From Halobacteriales archaeon QS_6_71_20 (lineage in GTDB: Archaea > Halobacteriota > Halobacteria > Halobacteriales > Haloferacaceae), in contig PXRU01000001.1 in assembly GCA_003020945.1 (NCBI GenBank), positions 92,233 to 156,232 of the forward strand: a stretch of DNA of 64,000 nt, written 5' to 3'. Position numbers and translations under genes: made by a program. Of this stretch, positions 36,472-43,986 are shown one piece after another. The notes below the pieces were generated by a model. The model ran no database searches. It was not told where the DNA came from and worked only from the letters and a program-made list of their open reading frames with translations. Numbering within the stretch: the stretch's first letter is position 1; each line of letters begins with the position of its first letter.

Positions 36472-37501
36472 TGTCGGGCCTAACCACCACCTTGCCAAAG
36501 CCCTCTCGGTCCTCGATCATCTCGTGTGCGCGGGCGGCCTCGCTCATCGGGAGCGTCCCGCGGACCCGCGGCTCGAAGGTGCCGTCCCAGACGAGTTCGA
36601 GCACGTCGTCGACCTCGCCCGGCGTCGCCATCGTCGAGCCGATCACCTTCAGTTGGTTCCAGAAGATGCGGTTGATGTCGGTTTCGGGACGCCCGCCGGT
36701 GGTGGCGCCGCAGGTGACGATCCGGCCGCCCTTCGCGAGGCTCTTCAGCGAGTCGTGCCACGTCGCCGCGCCGACGTGGTCGACGACCATGTCGACGCCG
36801 CGGCGGCCGGTGTGCTCGCGGATCTCGTCGGCGAAGTCGTCGGCCTCGTAGTCGATGACGTGGTCGGCGCCGCAGTCCTCGGCGTAGCCCAGCTTCTCCT
36901 CGGAGGAGGCGGTCGCGTACACCTCCGCGCCGACGTGGTCGGCGATCTGGACGGCCGCGTGGCCCACGCCGCCGGAGGCGCCGAGCACGAGCACCGACTC
37001 GCTCGGGCCCAGTTCCCCCTGCGACAGCAGCATCCGCCAGGCGGTCTGGAACACGAGCGAGGCGGAGCCGGCGACCTCCCAGTCGACGTGGTCCGGGACG
37101 GGGACGAGGTTGTCCGCCGGCACCGCCGCCAGCTCCGAGTGGACGCCGCGCTGGTGCTCGCCGATGATCGAGAAGCGGACGCACTGGGACTGCTCGCCGT
37201 GGCGGCAGAACTCACACTCGCCGCAGGAGACGCCCGCGGAGACGGCGACGCGGTCGCCCTCCCCGAACCGGGTGACGCCCTCGCCGACCTCGCGGACGAC
37301 GCCGGCGGCGTCCGAGCCGGGGACGTGGGGCATCTCCAGGTCGATCCCCGGGAGCCCCTTCCGGGTCCAGATGTCGAGGTGGTTGAGCGCGCCGGCCTTC
37401 ACGTCGACGAGCACCTCGTCGCGGCCGGGGTCGGGGTCGGGGAAGTCGCCGTACTCGATCACGTCGCGGTCGCCGTGCTCCGAAAACTGAACCGCCTTCA
37501 T
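36461..37501 (-). CDS. Zinc-type alcohol dehydrogenase/quinone oxidoreductase family protein
   Basis: A 346-residue MDR-family oxidoreductase. It has the catalytic zinc-type GDRVAVSAGVSCGECEFCRHGEQSQC segment with a structural zinc pattern Cys-x2-Cys-x2-Cys-x7-Cys, and a Rossmann NAD(P)-binding motif VLVLGASGGVGHAAVQIADHVGA (in parts). The zinc-binding His is in VPGSDAAGVV and its neighbourhood. ATG 37501 starts it; an in-frame upstream extension from 37537 is not likely because a TATA-like GTTTACTCC lies at 37528-37536. Substrate unknown; such enzymes reduce alcohols, quinones or enones. Confidence 0.9.
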   Translation of the reverse strand: MKAVQFSEHGDRDVIEYGDFPDPDPGRDEVLVDVKAGALNHLDIWTRKGLPGIDLEMPHVPGSDAAGVVREVGEGVTRFGEGDRVAVSAGVSCGECEFCRHGEQSQCVRFSIIGEHQRGVHSELAAVPADNLVPVPDHVDWEVAGSASLVFQTAWRMLLSQGELGPSESVLVLGASGGVGHAAVQIADHVGAEVYATASSEEKLGYAEDCGADHVIDYEADDFADEIREHTGRRGVDMVVDHVGAATWHDSLKSLAKGGRIVTCGATTGGRPETDINRIFWNQLKVIGSTMATPGEVDDVLELVWDGTFEPRVRGTLPMSEAARAHEMIEDREGFGKVVVRPDSEL

Positions 37502-37580
37502 GCGTGTCCCCACCTGCCACGCCGGGGGAGTAAACACTTCCCCACGCGGCGATCCGGCGGGGAGAGCGGGTCGGCGGTGG

Positions 37581-37590
37581 ATTTAATATC
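37581..37590 (+). promoter_or_regulatory. TATA box of the DUF2178-XRE operon
   Basis: ATTTAATATC is a strong TATA-like element. Transcription would start about 26 bases downstream, near 37611, exactly between the two operator palindromes that follow. Confidence 0.6.
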
Positions 37591-37594
37591 GTGT

Positions 37595-37628
37595 GTAAAG
37601 GACGCTTTACTGTAAAGCGAGCTTTACA
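37595..37628 (+). promoter_or_regulatory. Tandem palindromic operators over the transcription start
   Basis: The first dyad, GTAAAG-GACG-CTTTAC (37595-37610), and the second, TGTAAAGCGAGCTTTACA (37611-37628), share the GTAAAG half-site. Their centres are 17 bases apart, so two dimers could bind the same helical region. They sit downstream of the TATA box over the expected start of transcription, a repressing position. The likely ligand is the XRE-type protein encoded third in the operon (38468), an autoregulatory arrangement. This is inference. Confidence 0.7.
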
Positions 37629-37644
37629 GCCCGCGGTGACACAC

Positions 37645-38043
37645 ATGACGGCGAACACTACGAACGGACGGGGCGTCTCGGCGAAGGGAACGTACGTGGG
37701 GCTGTGGGCGGCGGCGACGGCCGCCTACGTCGGCCTCGTCGTCGTCGACGCCCGGATCGCGGCCGTCGGGGCGTTCGCGCTGCTTGGACTGGCGGCGGTC
37801 GCGTACGCACGGGTCGGGGGCGTGCGCTTCGACGAGCGCGACGAGGCGGTGCTGAACGCCGCCTCGGGGTACGCGATCCGGACGTTCGGGCTGGCCAGCG
37901 CGGTGGTGTTCCCGGCGCTGGTGCTCGCGAGCGGTCTCGGCTACTACTCGTGGACGCCGTTCGCCGCGGGCGTCTCGGCGACCGTGACGGCTCTGTTCGT
38001 CCTGTGGGTCGGCTGTGTAGCGGTCCTGCGGGGGCGGCGATGA
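37645..38043 (+). CDS. DUF2178-like membrane protein
   Basis: A 132-residue protein with four membrane segments, beginning GTYVGLWAAATAAYVGLVVV and including AAVGAFALLGLAAVAYA. A short loop with FDERDEAVLNAASGYAIRT follows; the RFDERD signature is shared with the next protein and is typical of DUF2178 and related proteins that sit beside XRE regulators. ATG 37645 lies 35 bases below the likely start of transcription. Its stop overlaps the ATG of the next gene (ATGA). Function unknown. Confidence 0.7.
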   Translation: MTANTTNGRGVSAKGTYVGLWAAATAAYVGLVVVDARIAAVGAFALLGLAAVAYARVGGVRFDERDEAVLNAASGYAIRTFGLASAVVFPALVLASGLGYYSWTPFAAGVSATVTALFVLWVGCVAVLRGRR

Positions 38044-38471
38044 CCGAGAGCGCGACAGAGCCCGGCGGCATCGGCGACAGCTCGCCCGTGGCGACGCGAC
38101 GACGGTATCGTCGGCTGCTGGTCGGGACGATCGTCGTCGGGGTGCTCGCGGCGCTCGGCCTCCGTCGGGTCGGATACCCGCTGGTCGGGGAGGCGGCCTA
38201 CTGGCTCGGAGTGCTGGGGTTCCTCGCCGTCTGGTGGGCGAGTCCGGTGACGCTGTTCGACGAGCGCGACCGTGACATCGAACGCCGGGCGAGCCACGCG
38301 ACGCTGCTCGCGGCGGCGGTGTCGCTTCCCGTCGTCGCGTCGGCCGCGAGGCTGGTCACCTGGCTCGACCTCGTCGCGGTCCCGTCGGTCGTGTGGGGTG
38401 CGCTGTACGGGTACACCGCCCTGTTCGGCGTGTTCGGTCTCGCGTACGGATGGCTGCGTCGGCGCCGATGA
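38040..38471 (+). CDS. DUF2178-like membrane protein, second copy
   Basis: A 143-residue four-helix membrane protein, paralogous in design to the gene before it. It has RLLVGTIVVGVLAALGL, LGVLGFLAVWW, the TLFDERDRDIERRASHATLL motif and LAAAVSLPVVASAAR followed by a final YTALFGVFGLAYGWLRRRR. Start and stop both overlap neighbours by four bases (ATGA), so the three genes are coupled. The FDERD motif may be a cytoplasmic contact, possibly to the regulator. Confidence 0.65.
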   Translation: MTESATEPGGIGDSSPVATRRRYRRLLVGTIVVGVLAALGLRRVGYPLVGEAAYWLGVLGFLAVWWASPVTLFDERDRDIERRASHATLLAAAVSLPVVASAARLVTWLDLVAVPSVVWGALYGYTALFGVFGLAYGWLRRRR

Positions 38472-38671
38472 ACAACGAGGTGCGCGAGCGCCGCGAGACG
38501 CGCGACATGAGCCAGGCGGACCTGGCGGCCGCGGTGGGGGTCACGCGGCAGACGATCAACAGCATCGAGCGCGACCGGTACGACCCCTCGCTGGCGCTCG
38601 CGTTCGAGCTCGCGGAGTTCTTCGACTGCCGGATCGAGGAGCTGTTCCGTCCCGAACGGGGGGAGGAGTAG
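38468..38671 (+). CDS. XRE-family helix-turn-helix regulator
   Basis: A 67-residue DNA-binding protein, essentially a bare HTH domain: MSQADLAAAVGVTRQTINSIERDRYDPSLALAFELAEFF. The recognition helix is TRQTINSIERDRY. Proteins of this size (Cro/YozG-like) often regulate the membrane-protein pair that precedes them. It ends with CRIEELFRPERGEE. Third gene of the operon, it probably binds the tandem palindromes at 37595-37628. Confidence 0.88.
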   Translation: MNNEVRERRETRDMSQADLAAAVGVTRQTINSIERDRYDPSLALAFELAEFFDCRIEELFRPERGEE

Positions 38672-38702
38672 GGTTCCGACGTTCCCAGCGCGGCGCTGCA
38701 CA

Positions 38703-38711
38703 AGACATATT
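38703..38711 (+). promoter_or_regulatory. TATA-like element, leaderless GTG gene
   Basis: AGACATATT lies about 26-32 bases before the GTG at 38735, the leaderless spacing, and supports that start. Confidence 0.4.
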
Positions 38712-38734
38712 CTCCGCCGCTCGACACCTCGGAC

Positions 38735-39211
38735 GTGAACCGTCCCCGCCTCCGTGCCGCCCTCCGTGTCGCCGTGCTCGCCGTCGGTCTCGCCGGCCAC
38801 GTCGCCGCCGCCGGGGTCGTCCTCCGGATGGGACCGCCGCCGGACGGCTCGCACGCGACCCCGGGCGCCCTCCTGTTTCTCGTCCCGCTGGTCGGGTCGC
38901 CGGCGACCCACGCCGTCGCGGTCGTCGGCTACGGTCTCCCGCCCGGCGAGGGCCGCCTCCGGGTGGGTCCGCTCGCCGACCGCTCGTGTGTCGTCCGGCT
39001 GCTCGTCGGCGGCGGCGCCTCGGTCCTCGCGGGCGTCGCGCTGCTGTCGGGCGCCGCGACGCTTTCGTCCGGGACGACGGCCGTCGTGATCTGGGTCCTC
39101 GGCGTCGGCCTCATCGGCGGCGGCGCCGTCGGCGTCGCGCTCGGCGGGCTTCGGGCGGCCGCACGGGCCGGCGCCGACGGCGTCCGGGAGTACCTGGGAA
39201 CCCGGGGTTGA
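38735..39211 (+). CDS. Four-helix membrane protein of unknown function
   Basis: A 158-residue hydrophobic protein with helices near VAVLAVGLAGHVAAAGVVL, TPGALLFLVPLVGSPATHAV, LLVGGGASVLAGVALLSGAA and VVIWVLGVGLIGGGAVGVAL. It begins at a GTG with a TATA-like element 26-32 bases upstream. No conserved catalytic residues are visible. It follows the XRE operon by 63 bases on the same strand and precedes moaB by 26 bases. Confidence 0.6.
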   Translation: MNRPRLRAALRVAVLAVGLAGHVAAAGVVLRMGPPPDGSHATPGALLFLVPLVGSPATHAVAVVGYGLPPGEGRLRVGPLADRSCVVRLLVGGGASVLAGVALLSGAATLSSGTTAVVIWVLGVGLIGGGAVGVALGGLRAAARAGADGVREYLGTRG

Positions 39212-39237
39212 AGCGCTCGGGGTCGGAAGCGGGAGAC

Positions 39238-39822
39238 ATGAGCGACGACGACACCGGCCACGGTCACGCGCACGAGGATCACCATACTCACAACAACGAA
39301 CACAACCACGGCCACAGTGGCGACCACGACCATCACGCCCACGACCTCGACACGCTCGGCTACGCGGTCGTGACGGTGTCGTCCACGCGGGGGTACGAGG
39401 ACGACCCCGCCGGCGGCGCCATCGCGTCGGCGGTCGAGGCTGCCGGCGACGAGGTGATTGTCCGCGAGATCATCGAGGACGACTTCGACGGGGTGCAGGC
39501 GGCGGTGAACCGGCTCGTCGACCGCGACGACGTGGACTGCGTCGTCACGACCGGCGGGACGGGCGTCACTCCCGACGACGTGACCGTCGAGGCGGTGACG
39601 CCGCTGTTCGACAAGGAGCTCCCCGGGTTCGGCGAGCTGTTCCGGTCGTTGAGCCGCGCGGAGATCGGGACGATGGTGGTGGGAACGCGCGCGACCGGCG
39701 GCGTCGTCGGCGAGGTCCCGGTGTTCTGTCTCCCCGGCAGCGAGAACGCCGCGACGCTCGGGAGCGAGGAGATCGTCGTCGAGGAGGCGGCGCATCTGGC
39801 GGGGCTAGCGAGGCGGGAGTAG
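39238..39822 (+). CDS. moaB: Molybdenum cofactor biosynthesis protein MoaB/MogA type
   Basis: A 194-residue molybdopterin adenylyltransferase-type protein. The core starts LGYAVVTVSSTRGYEDDPAGG, then VVTTGGTGVTPDDVTVEAV (the MPT-binding GGTG motif), FGELFRSLSRAEIGTM, and ends VPVFCLPGSENAATLG. Before it is a His-rich tail (about residues 8-35: HGHAHEDHHTHNNEHNHG and SGDHDHHAHD) that is not in bacterial MoaB; it probably binds Ni or Zn. The ATG at 39238 is followed directly by this tail. The moeA genes lie about 7 kb away on the opposite strand. The stop lies inside the intergenic direct repeat that begins at 39818. Confidence 0.9.
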   Translation: MSDDDTGHGHAHEDHHTHNNEHNHGHSGDHDHHAHDLDTLGYAVVTVSSTRGYEDDPAGGAIASAVEAAGDEVIVREIIEDDFDGVQAAVNRLVDRDDVDCVVTTGGTGVTPDDVTVEAVTPLFDKELPGFGELFRSLSRAEIGTMVVGTRATGGVVGEVPVFCLPGSENAATLGSEEIVVEEAAHLAGLARRE

Positions 39823-40076
39823 CGAGGCCGACCGAAGGGAGGCCTCGATGCGAACGGGGAACGAAGTGACCCGTGAGCGGAGGGAGCGAACGAGCGCCTC
39901 GGCTCTCCGGCGGAGCGGTCTCCGTGCCGCTCCGCCCATGACGGCAGCGAGGCGCGAGTAGCGAGGCGCGAGTAACGAGGCCGACCGCAGGGAGGCCTCG
40001 ATACGAACGGGGAACGGAGTGACCCATGAGCGGAGGGAGCGAAGCGACCGACCGACCGCCTCGACTCTCCGGCGGA
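39818..40076. repeat. Long direct repeats in the moaB-cmk gap
   Basis: Two copies, 39818-39914 and 39971-40076, share most of about 97 bases with a 153-base offset; copy 2 has about nine extra bases near GACCGACCGACC. Both contain GGAGGGAGCGAA and CGAGGCCGACCG. Further AGGCGCGAGTA and AGGCGGGAGTA copies lie around them. Copy 1 covers the moaB stop codon. The elements resemble the repeats that flank the PIN island, so they belong to a dispersed family rather than to a gene. No convincing gene lies in the gap. Confidence 0.65.
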
Positions 40077-40226
40077 CGGAGCACGCCGTGAGCGGCCGCC
40101 GGAGTCGAGGCCGGTTCGGAGGCCGGCGGCTCGGCTCCATGCGGCGACCCGGCCCGAACCGCGCTACGGCGGCCCACACGCCCGCGACATGGACGCCTTT
40201 TTGACCCGGAGTACCGGAGTACGGCT

Positions 40227-40805
40227 ATGTTGATAACGGTCTCCGGCCCGCCGGGCAGCGGGAAGAGCACCACGGCGGCCGCGCTCGCGGACGCGTTCGA
40301 CTTGGACCACGTCTCGGGGGGCGACATCTTCCGGGAGCTGGCCGCCGAGCGCGACATGACTCCCGTCGAGTTCAACGAGCTCGCCGAGGAGGACGACCAG
40401 ATCGACCGCGACCTCGACCGCCGCCTGCGCGACGTCGCCATCGAGCGCGACGGCGTGCTGCTGGAGTCGCGGCTGGCCGGCTGGCTCGCCGGCGACCGTG
40501 CCGACCTGCGCATCTGGCTGGACGCCCCGCTGAGCGTCCGCTGTGAGCGCATCGCCGACCGCGAGGGGAAGTCGCTCGACCTGGTTCGCGAGGAGACCGA
40601 GCGCCGCGAGACCAGCGAGGCGAAGCGGTACGAGGGGTACTACGGCATCGACATCGCCGATCTCACCATCTACGACCTCGTGTACAACACGGCGCGGTGG
40701 TCGCCGGAGGGCGTGCTCGGGATGTTGACGACGGCCATCGACTCGTACGACCCCGACACCGACGAGGGGAAGACGCCCGTGACGGGCGTCTCCTACGACT
40801 TCTGA
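40227..40805 (+). CDS. cmk: Cytidylate kinase (archaeal type)
   Basis: A 192-residue kinase that phosphorylates CMP and dCMP. The P-loop is [17 protein letters not shown], followed by [19 protein letters not shown] (CMP site). The archaeal form lacks the long bacterial insert. [23 protein letters not shown] and [20 protein letters not shown] complete the NMP-binding and lid regions. A T-rich GCCTTTTTGAC at 40195-40205 is 26 bases before ATG 40227. cbf5 starts five bases after its stop on the same strand; the pair is common in archaea. Confidence 0.95.
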   Translation: MLITVSGPPGSGKSTTAAALADAFDLDHVSGGDIFRELAAERDMTPVEFNELAEEDDQIDRDLDRRLRDVAIERDGVLLESRLAGWLAGDRADLRIWLDAPLSVRCERIADREGKSLDLVREETERRETSEAKRYEGYYGIDIADLTIYDLVYNTARWSPEGVLGMLTTAIDSYDPDTDEGKTPVTGVSYDF

Positions 40806-40810
40806 GCGCC

Positions 40811-41770
40811 GTGCGCCCGGCACCCGCGGACCGGACCGTCGAGCAGCTGGCCGCCTTCGGCGTCGTCAACCTCGACAAGCCCGCCGGCCCCTCCGCCCAC
40901 CAGGTCGCCGCGTGGGTCCGCGACGCCCTCGACGTCGACCGCGCGGCCCACGCGGGCACGCTCGACCCGAAGGTGACGGGCTGTCTCCCCACGCTCACGG
41001 GCGACGCGACCCGCCTCGCGCAGGTGTTCCTGGCGGGCGCCAAGGAGTACGTCGCCGTCCTCGAACTCCACGGGACGGCCCCCACCGACCTGGAGCGCGT
41101 CGTCGCCGAGTTCGAGGGGGAGCTGTACCAGAAGCCGCCCCGGAAGTCCGCGGTGAAGCGCCGGCTGCGAACCCGCGAGGTGTACGAGTTGGACGTGCTC
41201 GACCGGACCGACCGCCGGGTCCTGCTCCGGGTCCGCTGCGAGTCGGGGACGTACGTCCGGAAGCTGTGTCACGACGTCGGGCTCGCGCTCGGGACGGGCG
41301 GGCAGATGGGTCACCTCCGTCGGACCGCGACCGACCCCTTCGACGACCGCGACCTGCACACCCTCCACGACCTGGTCGACGGCGTCGCCCTCGCGACGGG
41401 TCGCGACGCAGCCGGCGACGCGGCCGGCGTGGACGGCGCGGCCGATGGCGACGCGTCCGGCGACGGCGTGACCGCCGGCGACCCCGACGAGTCGCTGCTG
41501 CGGGAGGTGCTCCGGCCGGCCGAGGAGACGCTGGCCGGCCTGCCGTCGCTGACGGTCGCCGACTCCGCCGCCCGCGAGGTCGCGAACGGCGCGCCCGTGT
41601 ACGCGCCCGGCGTCGTCGCCGCCGGAGAGGTGGGCGCGGGCGACCCCGACGAGGGCGACTTGCTGGCGTGTTACGCGCCGAACGGCTCGGCCGTCTGCCT
41701 CGGCCGCCTCGTCGGCGACCCCGGGGCGGAGTCGGGCGAGGTGGTGTCGCTGGAGCGCGTGCTGGTCTGA
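40811..41770 (+). CDS. cbf5: tRNA/rRNA pseudouridine synthase Cbf5 (TruB family)
   Basis: A 319-residue dyskerin-type pseudouridine synthase of H/ACA guide RNPs. VVNLDKPAGPSAHQVAAWV opens the catalytic domain. The HAGTLDPKVTGCLP motif carries the catalytic Asp. KEYVAVLELHG, YQKPPRKSAVKRRLRTREVYELDVLD and CESGTYVRKLCHDVGLALG follow. The C-terminal PUA domain binds RNA. An acidic Ala/Gly/Asp insert of about 40 residues (AAGDAAGVDGAADGDASGD) before the PUA domain is unusual but typical of halophile loops. The start is GTG 40811, five bases from the cmk stop. Confidence 0.94.
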   Translation: MRPAPADRTVEQLAAFGVVNLDKPAGPSAHQVAAWVRDALDVDRAAHAGTLDPKVTGCLPTLTGDATRLAQVFLAGAKEYVAVLELHGTAPTDLERVVAEFEGELYQKPPRKSAVKRRLRTREVYELDVLDRTDRRVLLRVRCESGTYVRKLCHDVGLALGTGGQMGHLRRTATDPFDDRDLHTLHDLVDGVALATGRDAAGDAAGVDGAADGDASGDGVTAGDPDESLLREVLRPAEETLAGLPSLTVADSAAREVANGAPVYAPGVVAAGEVGAGDPDEGDLLACYAPNGSAVCLGRLVGDPGAESGEVVSLERVLV

Positions 41771-41905
41771 CCACGACCCGGCGCGGCCGCTCCGTCGGCG
41801 CGGCTGTCACGTCGACACAGCCGTTTCGTCGACACCTCCACCCCGTCGATGACTCCGTCTCAGTCACCTGGGGCGACGCCGTCGCGTCGGCTGCCGGTGC
41901 TGGTG

Positions 41906-41914
41906 GCTTTTTTA
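41906..41914 (+). promoter_or_regulatory. TATA-like element before the aspartoacylase-like gene
   Basis: GGCTTTTTT lies 22-30 bases before the GTG at 41936. This leaderless spacing selects that GTG over earlier in-frame codons back to 41849. Confidence 0.4.
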
Positions 41915-41935
41915 CCCGGCACCCGTGGTCCGCCC

Positions 41936-43039
41936 GTGAGCGACACCCTCGATGTCGGCTCCGCGGGCGCCGCCCTGGGCGAGCGGGCCGACGGCTGGCT
42001 CGACGCGACCGACCTCCCGACCGGCGGGAGCGAGCGCCTCCCCGTGACCGTCGTGAACGGCGCCGACGACGGTCCGGTGCTGTGGGTGACCGGCGGCGTC
42101 CACGGCGACGAGGCGACCGGTGTCGCCGTCGCGCAGGACGTCGCGGGCGTCGCGGCCGACCACGCCGCCGACCTCGCGGGCGCGGTCGTCGCCGTCCCCG
42201 TCGTCAACCCGGCCGGCCTGCGGCGGTCGGAGCGCACCTCCTACTACGGCGGCGACGACCCGAACCGCCACTTCCCCGACACGGACCGCGACGCCTCGCG
42301 CCCGCCGGAGACACAGGAGCGCATCGACACGCGGCTGTTCGAGGCGCTGACCGACTCGGCGGACCTGCTGGTCGACTGCCACACCGCGCAGGTCGGCTCG
42401 ATGCCGTTCACCATCCGGGACCGCGTCCTGTACGGCGACGCCCGGGGCGAGGCCGACGCGACGGAGCTGGCGGCGGATCTCGACCGGCTGGCCGGGGCGC
42501 TGGGCCTCCCGGTGCTGACGGAGTACCCCGCCGAGGAGTACGTCGAGCAGTCGCTCCAGCGATCGACCGCCGGCGCGGCACTGAACACGGCGGGCATCCC
42601 CGCGGTCACCGCGGAACTGGGCGGCCACAGCGTCGTCGAGGCCGCGGCCCGCCGCGCCGGCGTCGCCGGCGTCGTCGCCGCCGCCGTCGAGTTCGGCCTC
42701 CTCCCCTCGGTTCCCGAGGGCGTCGCCGCGGCGGGCGCGGACGTGCCGGCGGCACCGGTCGAGTTCCCCGTCCGGCGGTTCGTCGGCCCGCGGGCGGAGT
42801 CGGCGGGGCTGGTCCGCCACCGCGTCGCCGTCGGCGAGGCGGTCGCGGCCGGCGACGTCGTCGCCGAGGTGGTGACGCCCCACGGCGAGGTCATCGAACG
42901 GGTGGAGTCCGACCGCGACGGCTACGTGATCGGACGCGCCGAGGGGCTGGCCGTCTACGAGGGGCAGGCGGTCGCGACCATGGCTGTCCGCGACGACGGC
43001 GACCTAGTGGTGCCGCGGGACGCCGGGGAAGACGGATGA
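41936..43039 (+). CDS. Succinylglutamate desuccinylase/aspartoacylase family protein
   Basis: A 367-residue zinc carboxypeptidase-like hydrolase. The zinc ligands are in TGGVHGDEATG (His and Glu) and VDCHTA (His). PVVNPAGLRRSERTSYYGGDDPNRHFPDT carries substrate-binding residues, and a C-terminal beta domain (from about RRFVGPRAESAGLV) is present. It ends DGDLVVPRDAGEDG. The GTG start at 41936 is supported by a T-rich element upstream. Members remove acyl groups from N-acyl amino acids; the substrate here is unknown. It starts 165 bases after cbf5. Confidence 0.9.
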   Translation: MSDTLDVGSAGAALGERADGWLDATDLPTGGSERLPVTVVNGADDGPVLWVTGGVHGDEATGVAVAQDVAGVAADHAADLAGAVVAVPVVNPAGLRRSERTSYYGGDDPNRHFPDTDRDASRPPETQERIDTRLFEALTDSADLLVDCHTAQVGSMPFTIRDRVLYGDARGEADATELAADLDRLAGALGLPVLTEYPAEEYVEQSLQRSTAGAALNTAGIPAVTAELGGHSVVEAAARRAGVAGVVAAAVEFGLLPSVPEGVAAAGADVPAAPVEFPVRRFVGPRAESAGLVRHRVAVGEAVAAGDVVAEVVTPHGEVIERVESDRDGYVIGRAEGLAVYEGQAVATMAVRDDGDLVVPRDAGEDG

Positions 43040-43138
43040 GTCCGGGACGGTTCGGGGCGATTCCGTCCCGGGATCGGCGGGCGCGGCGGGGCGGCGAAAC
43101 GAAGCGCTTAACCACGGCGCTCGACTGCGTTCGGGTGC

Positions 43139-43209
43139 GGGACCGTAGGGTAGTGGTATCCTCTGCCGATGGGGTCGGTAGGACCTGAGTTCGAATCTCG
43201 GCGGTCCCA
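43139..43209 (+). tRNA. tRNA-Pro (GGG anticodon)
   Basis: Seventy-one bases fold into a cloverleaf. The acceptor is GGGACCG/CGGTCCC with discriminator A at 43209. The D arm is GGGT/ATCC. The anticodon stem TGCCG/CGGTA encloses the loop ATGGGGT, with U33 followed by GGG, so it reads CCC/CCU proline codons. The T stem CTGAG/CTCGG has loop TTCGAAT. CCA is not encoded, as in many archaeal tRNAs, and there is no intron. A GCTTAACC near 43107-43114 is the probable promoter element. Confidence 0.93.
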
Positions 43210-43422
43210 TCAAACTTCCGACACAACCCAACTGGCTAGGTGTAACTGTCACCAGACGGGGGCGGGGTGGGGCCGATGGAGGCCCCGCTCGACACCGACG
43301 CGGGTCATCCGGAATGTCGGTTCTGCGGCTGTCACGTCACCCGCCGGTTCGCCCGCGTGTATAGCGACCATATCGTCTTCCTCATCCAGTCGGTGGACGC
43401 CCCGAACGCCCGTGGATCCCGC
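43210..43422. other. Gap after the tRNA without a gene
   Basis: About 213 bases separate the tRNA from the end of the lipoprotein gene. No coding frame looks real, and no integrase or attachment-like copy of the tRNA 3' end is visible. Confidence 0.4.
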
Positions 43423-43926
43423 TCAGGGAACGCCGAGTACGGCGGCGGCGTACGCGGCGACATCGGCGGGCGACGCCAACAGGATCGCCTCGAACCGCCA
43501 CGTCCCGCCGGGGGCGAGGTCGCCGGTGCTGGCGAGGAAGCGGCCGATCTGGGCGCCGGCGTCGTCGTACACCCGGACCCGGAGCTCGACGACCGAGACC
43601 GTCTCGTCCCGCTCGTTGGCGACCGTCCCCCGCACCGCCGGCCCCGTGTACCCGTCCGCGACGACGTACTCGTGGGAGCGAAGCCGGAGCGAGTCCAGCG
43701 AGGTCGCGCCCTCCGCGGCATCCTGCTGTGCGAGCGCCTCCGCGACGGCCATCTCCTCGGTCGTTCGGGGGTCGGCGTCGCGCGGCTCGACCGCCCGACG
43801 TTCGTAGTCCGGGCCGCCGGCCGCGAGACAGCCCCCCAGCGCGACCGCGCCGGCGCCCGCGCCGACCGCCCGCAGCACCCGCCGGCGGGGGGGGCCGAAC
43901 GCCCGGGCGGTCAGGGCCTGCTGCAC
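43423..43926 (-). CDS. Lipoprotein with FxLyD-like domain
   Basis: A 167-residue exported lipoprotein. Signal: PPRRRVLRAVGAGAGAVALGGCL, where RR precedes a hydrophobic stretch and GGC is the lipobox, so Tat export is possible. The mature part ends in a single beta domain (RLRSHEYVVADGYTGPAVRGTVANERDETVSVVELRVRVYDDAGAQIGRFL in parts) of the FxLyD type: TVAN at the start and VRVYDDAGAQIG. The start codon is GTG (43926 or 43932); both are in frame. Function is unknown; the FxLyD domain is an immunoglobulin-like surface fold. The membrane-protein gene at 43987 diverges 60 bases away. Confidence 0.7.
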   Translation of the reverse strand: MQQALTARAFGPPRRRVLRAVGAGAGAVALGGCLAAGGPDYERRAVEPRDADPRTTEEMAVAEALAQQDAAEGATSLDSLRLRSHEYVVADGYTGPAVRGTVANERDETVSVVELRVRVYDDAGAQIGRFLASTGDLAPGGTWRFEAILLASPADVAAYAAAVLGVP

Positions 43927-43986
43927 CGGCACGGCCCGTCGTCGCTCGGGACAACCCTCTTTGGCGGATCCGCCGAACGAACCGTC

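Noticed and set aside
43139-43422. tRNA-associated integration site
   Set aside because: No integrase gene or partial copy of the tRNA 3' end could be found nearby.
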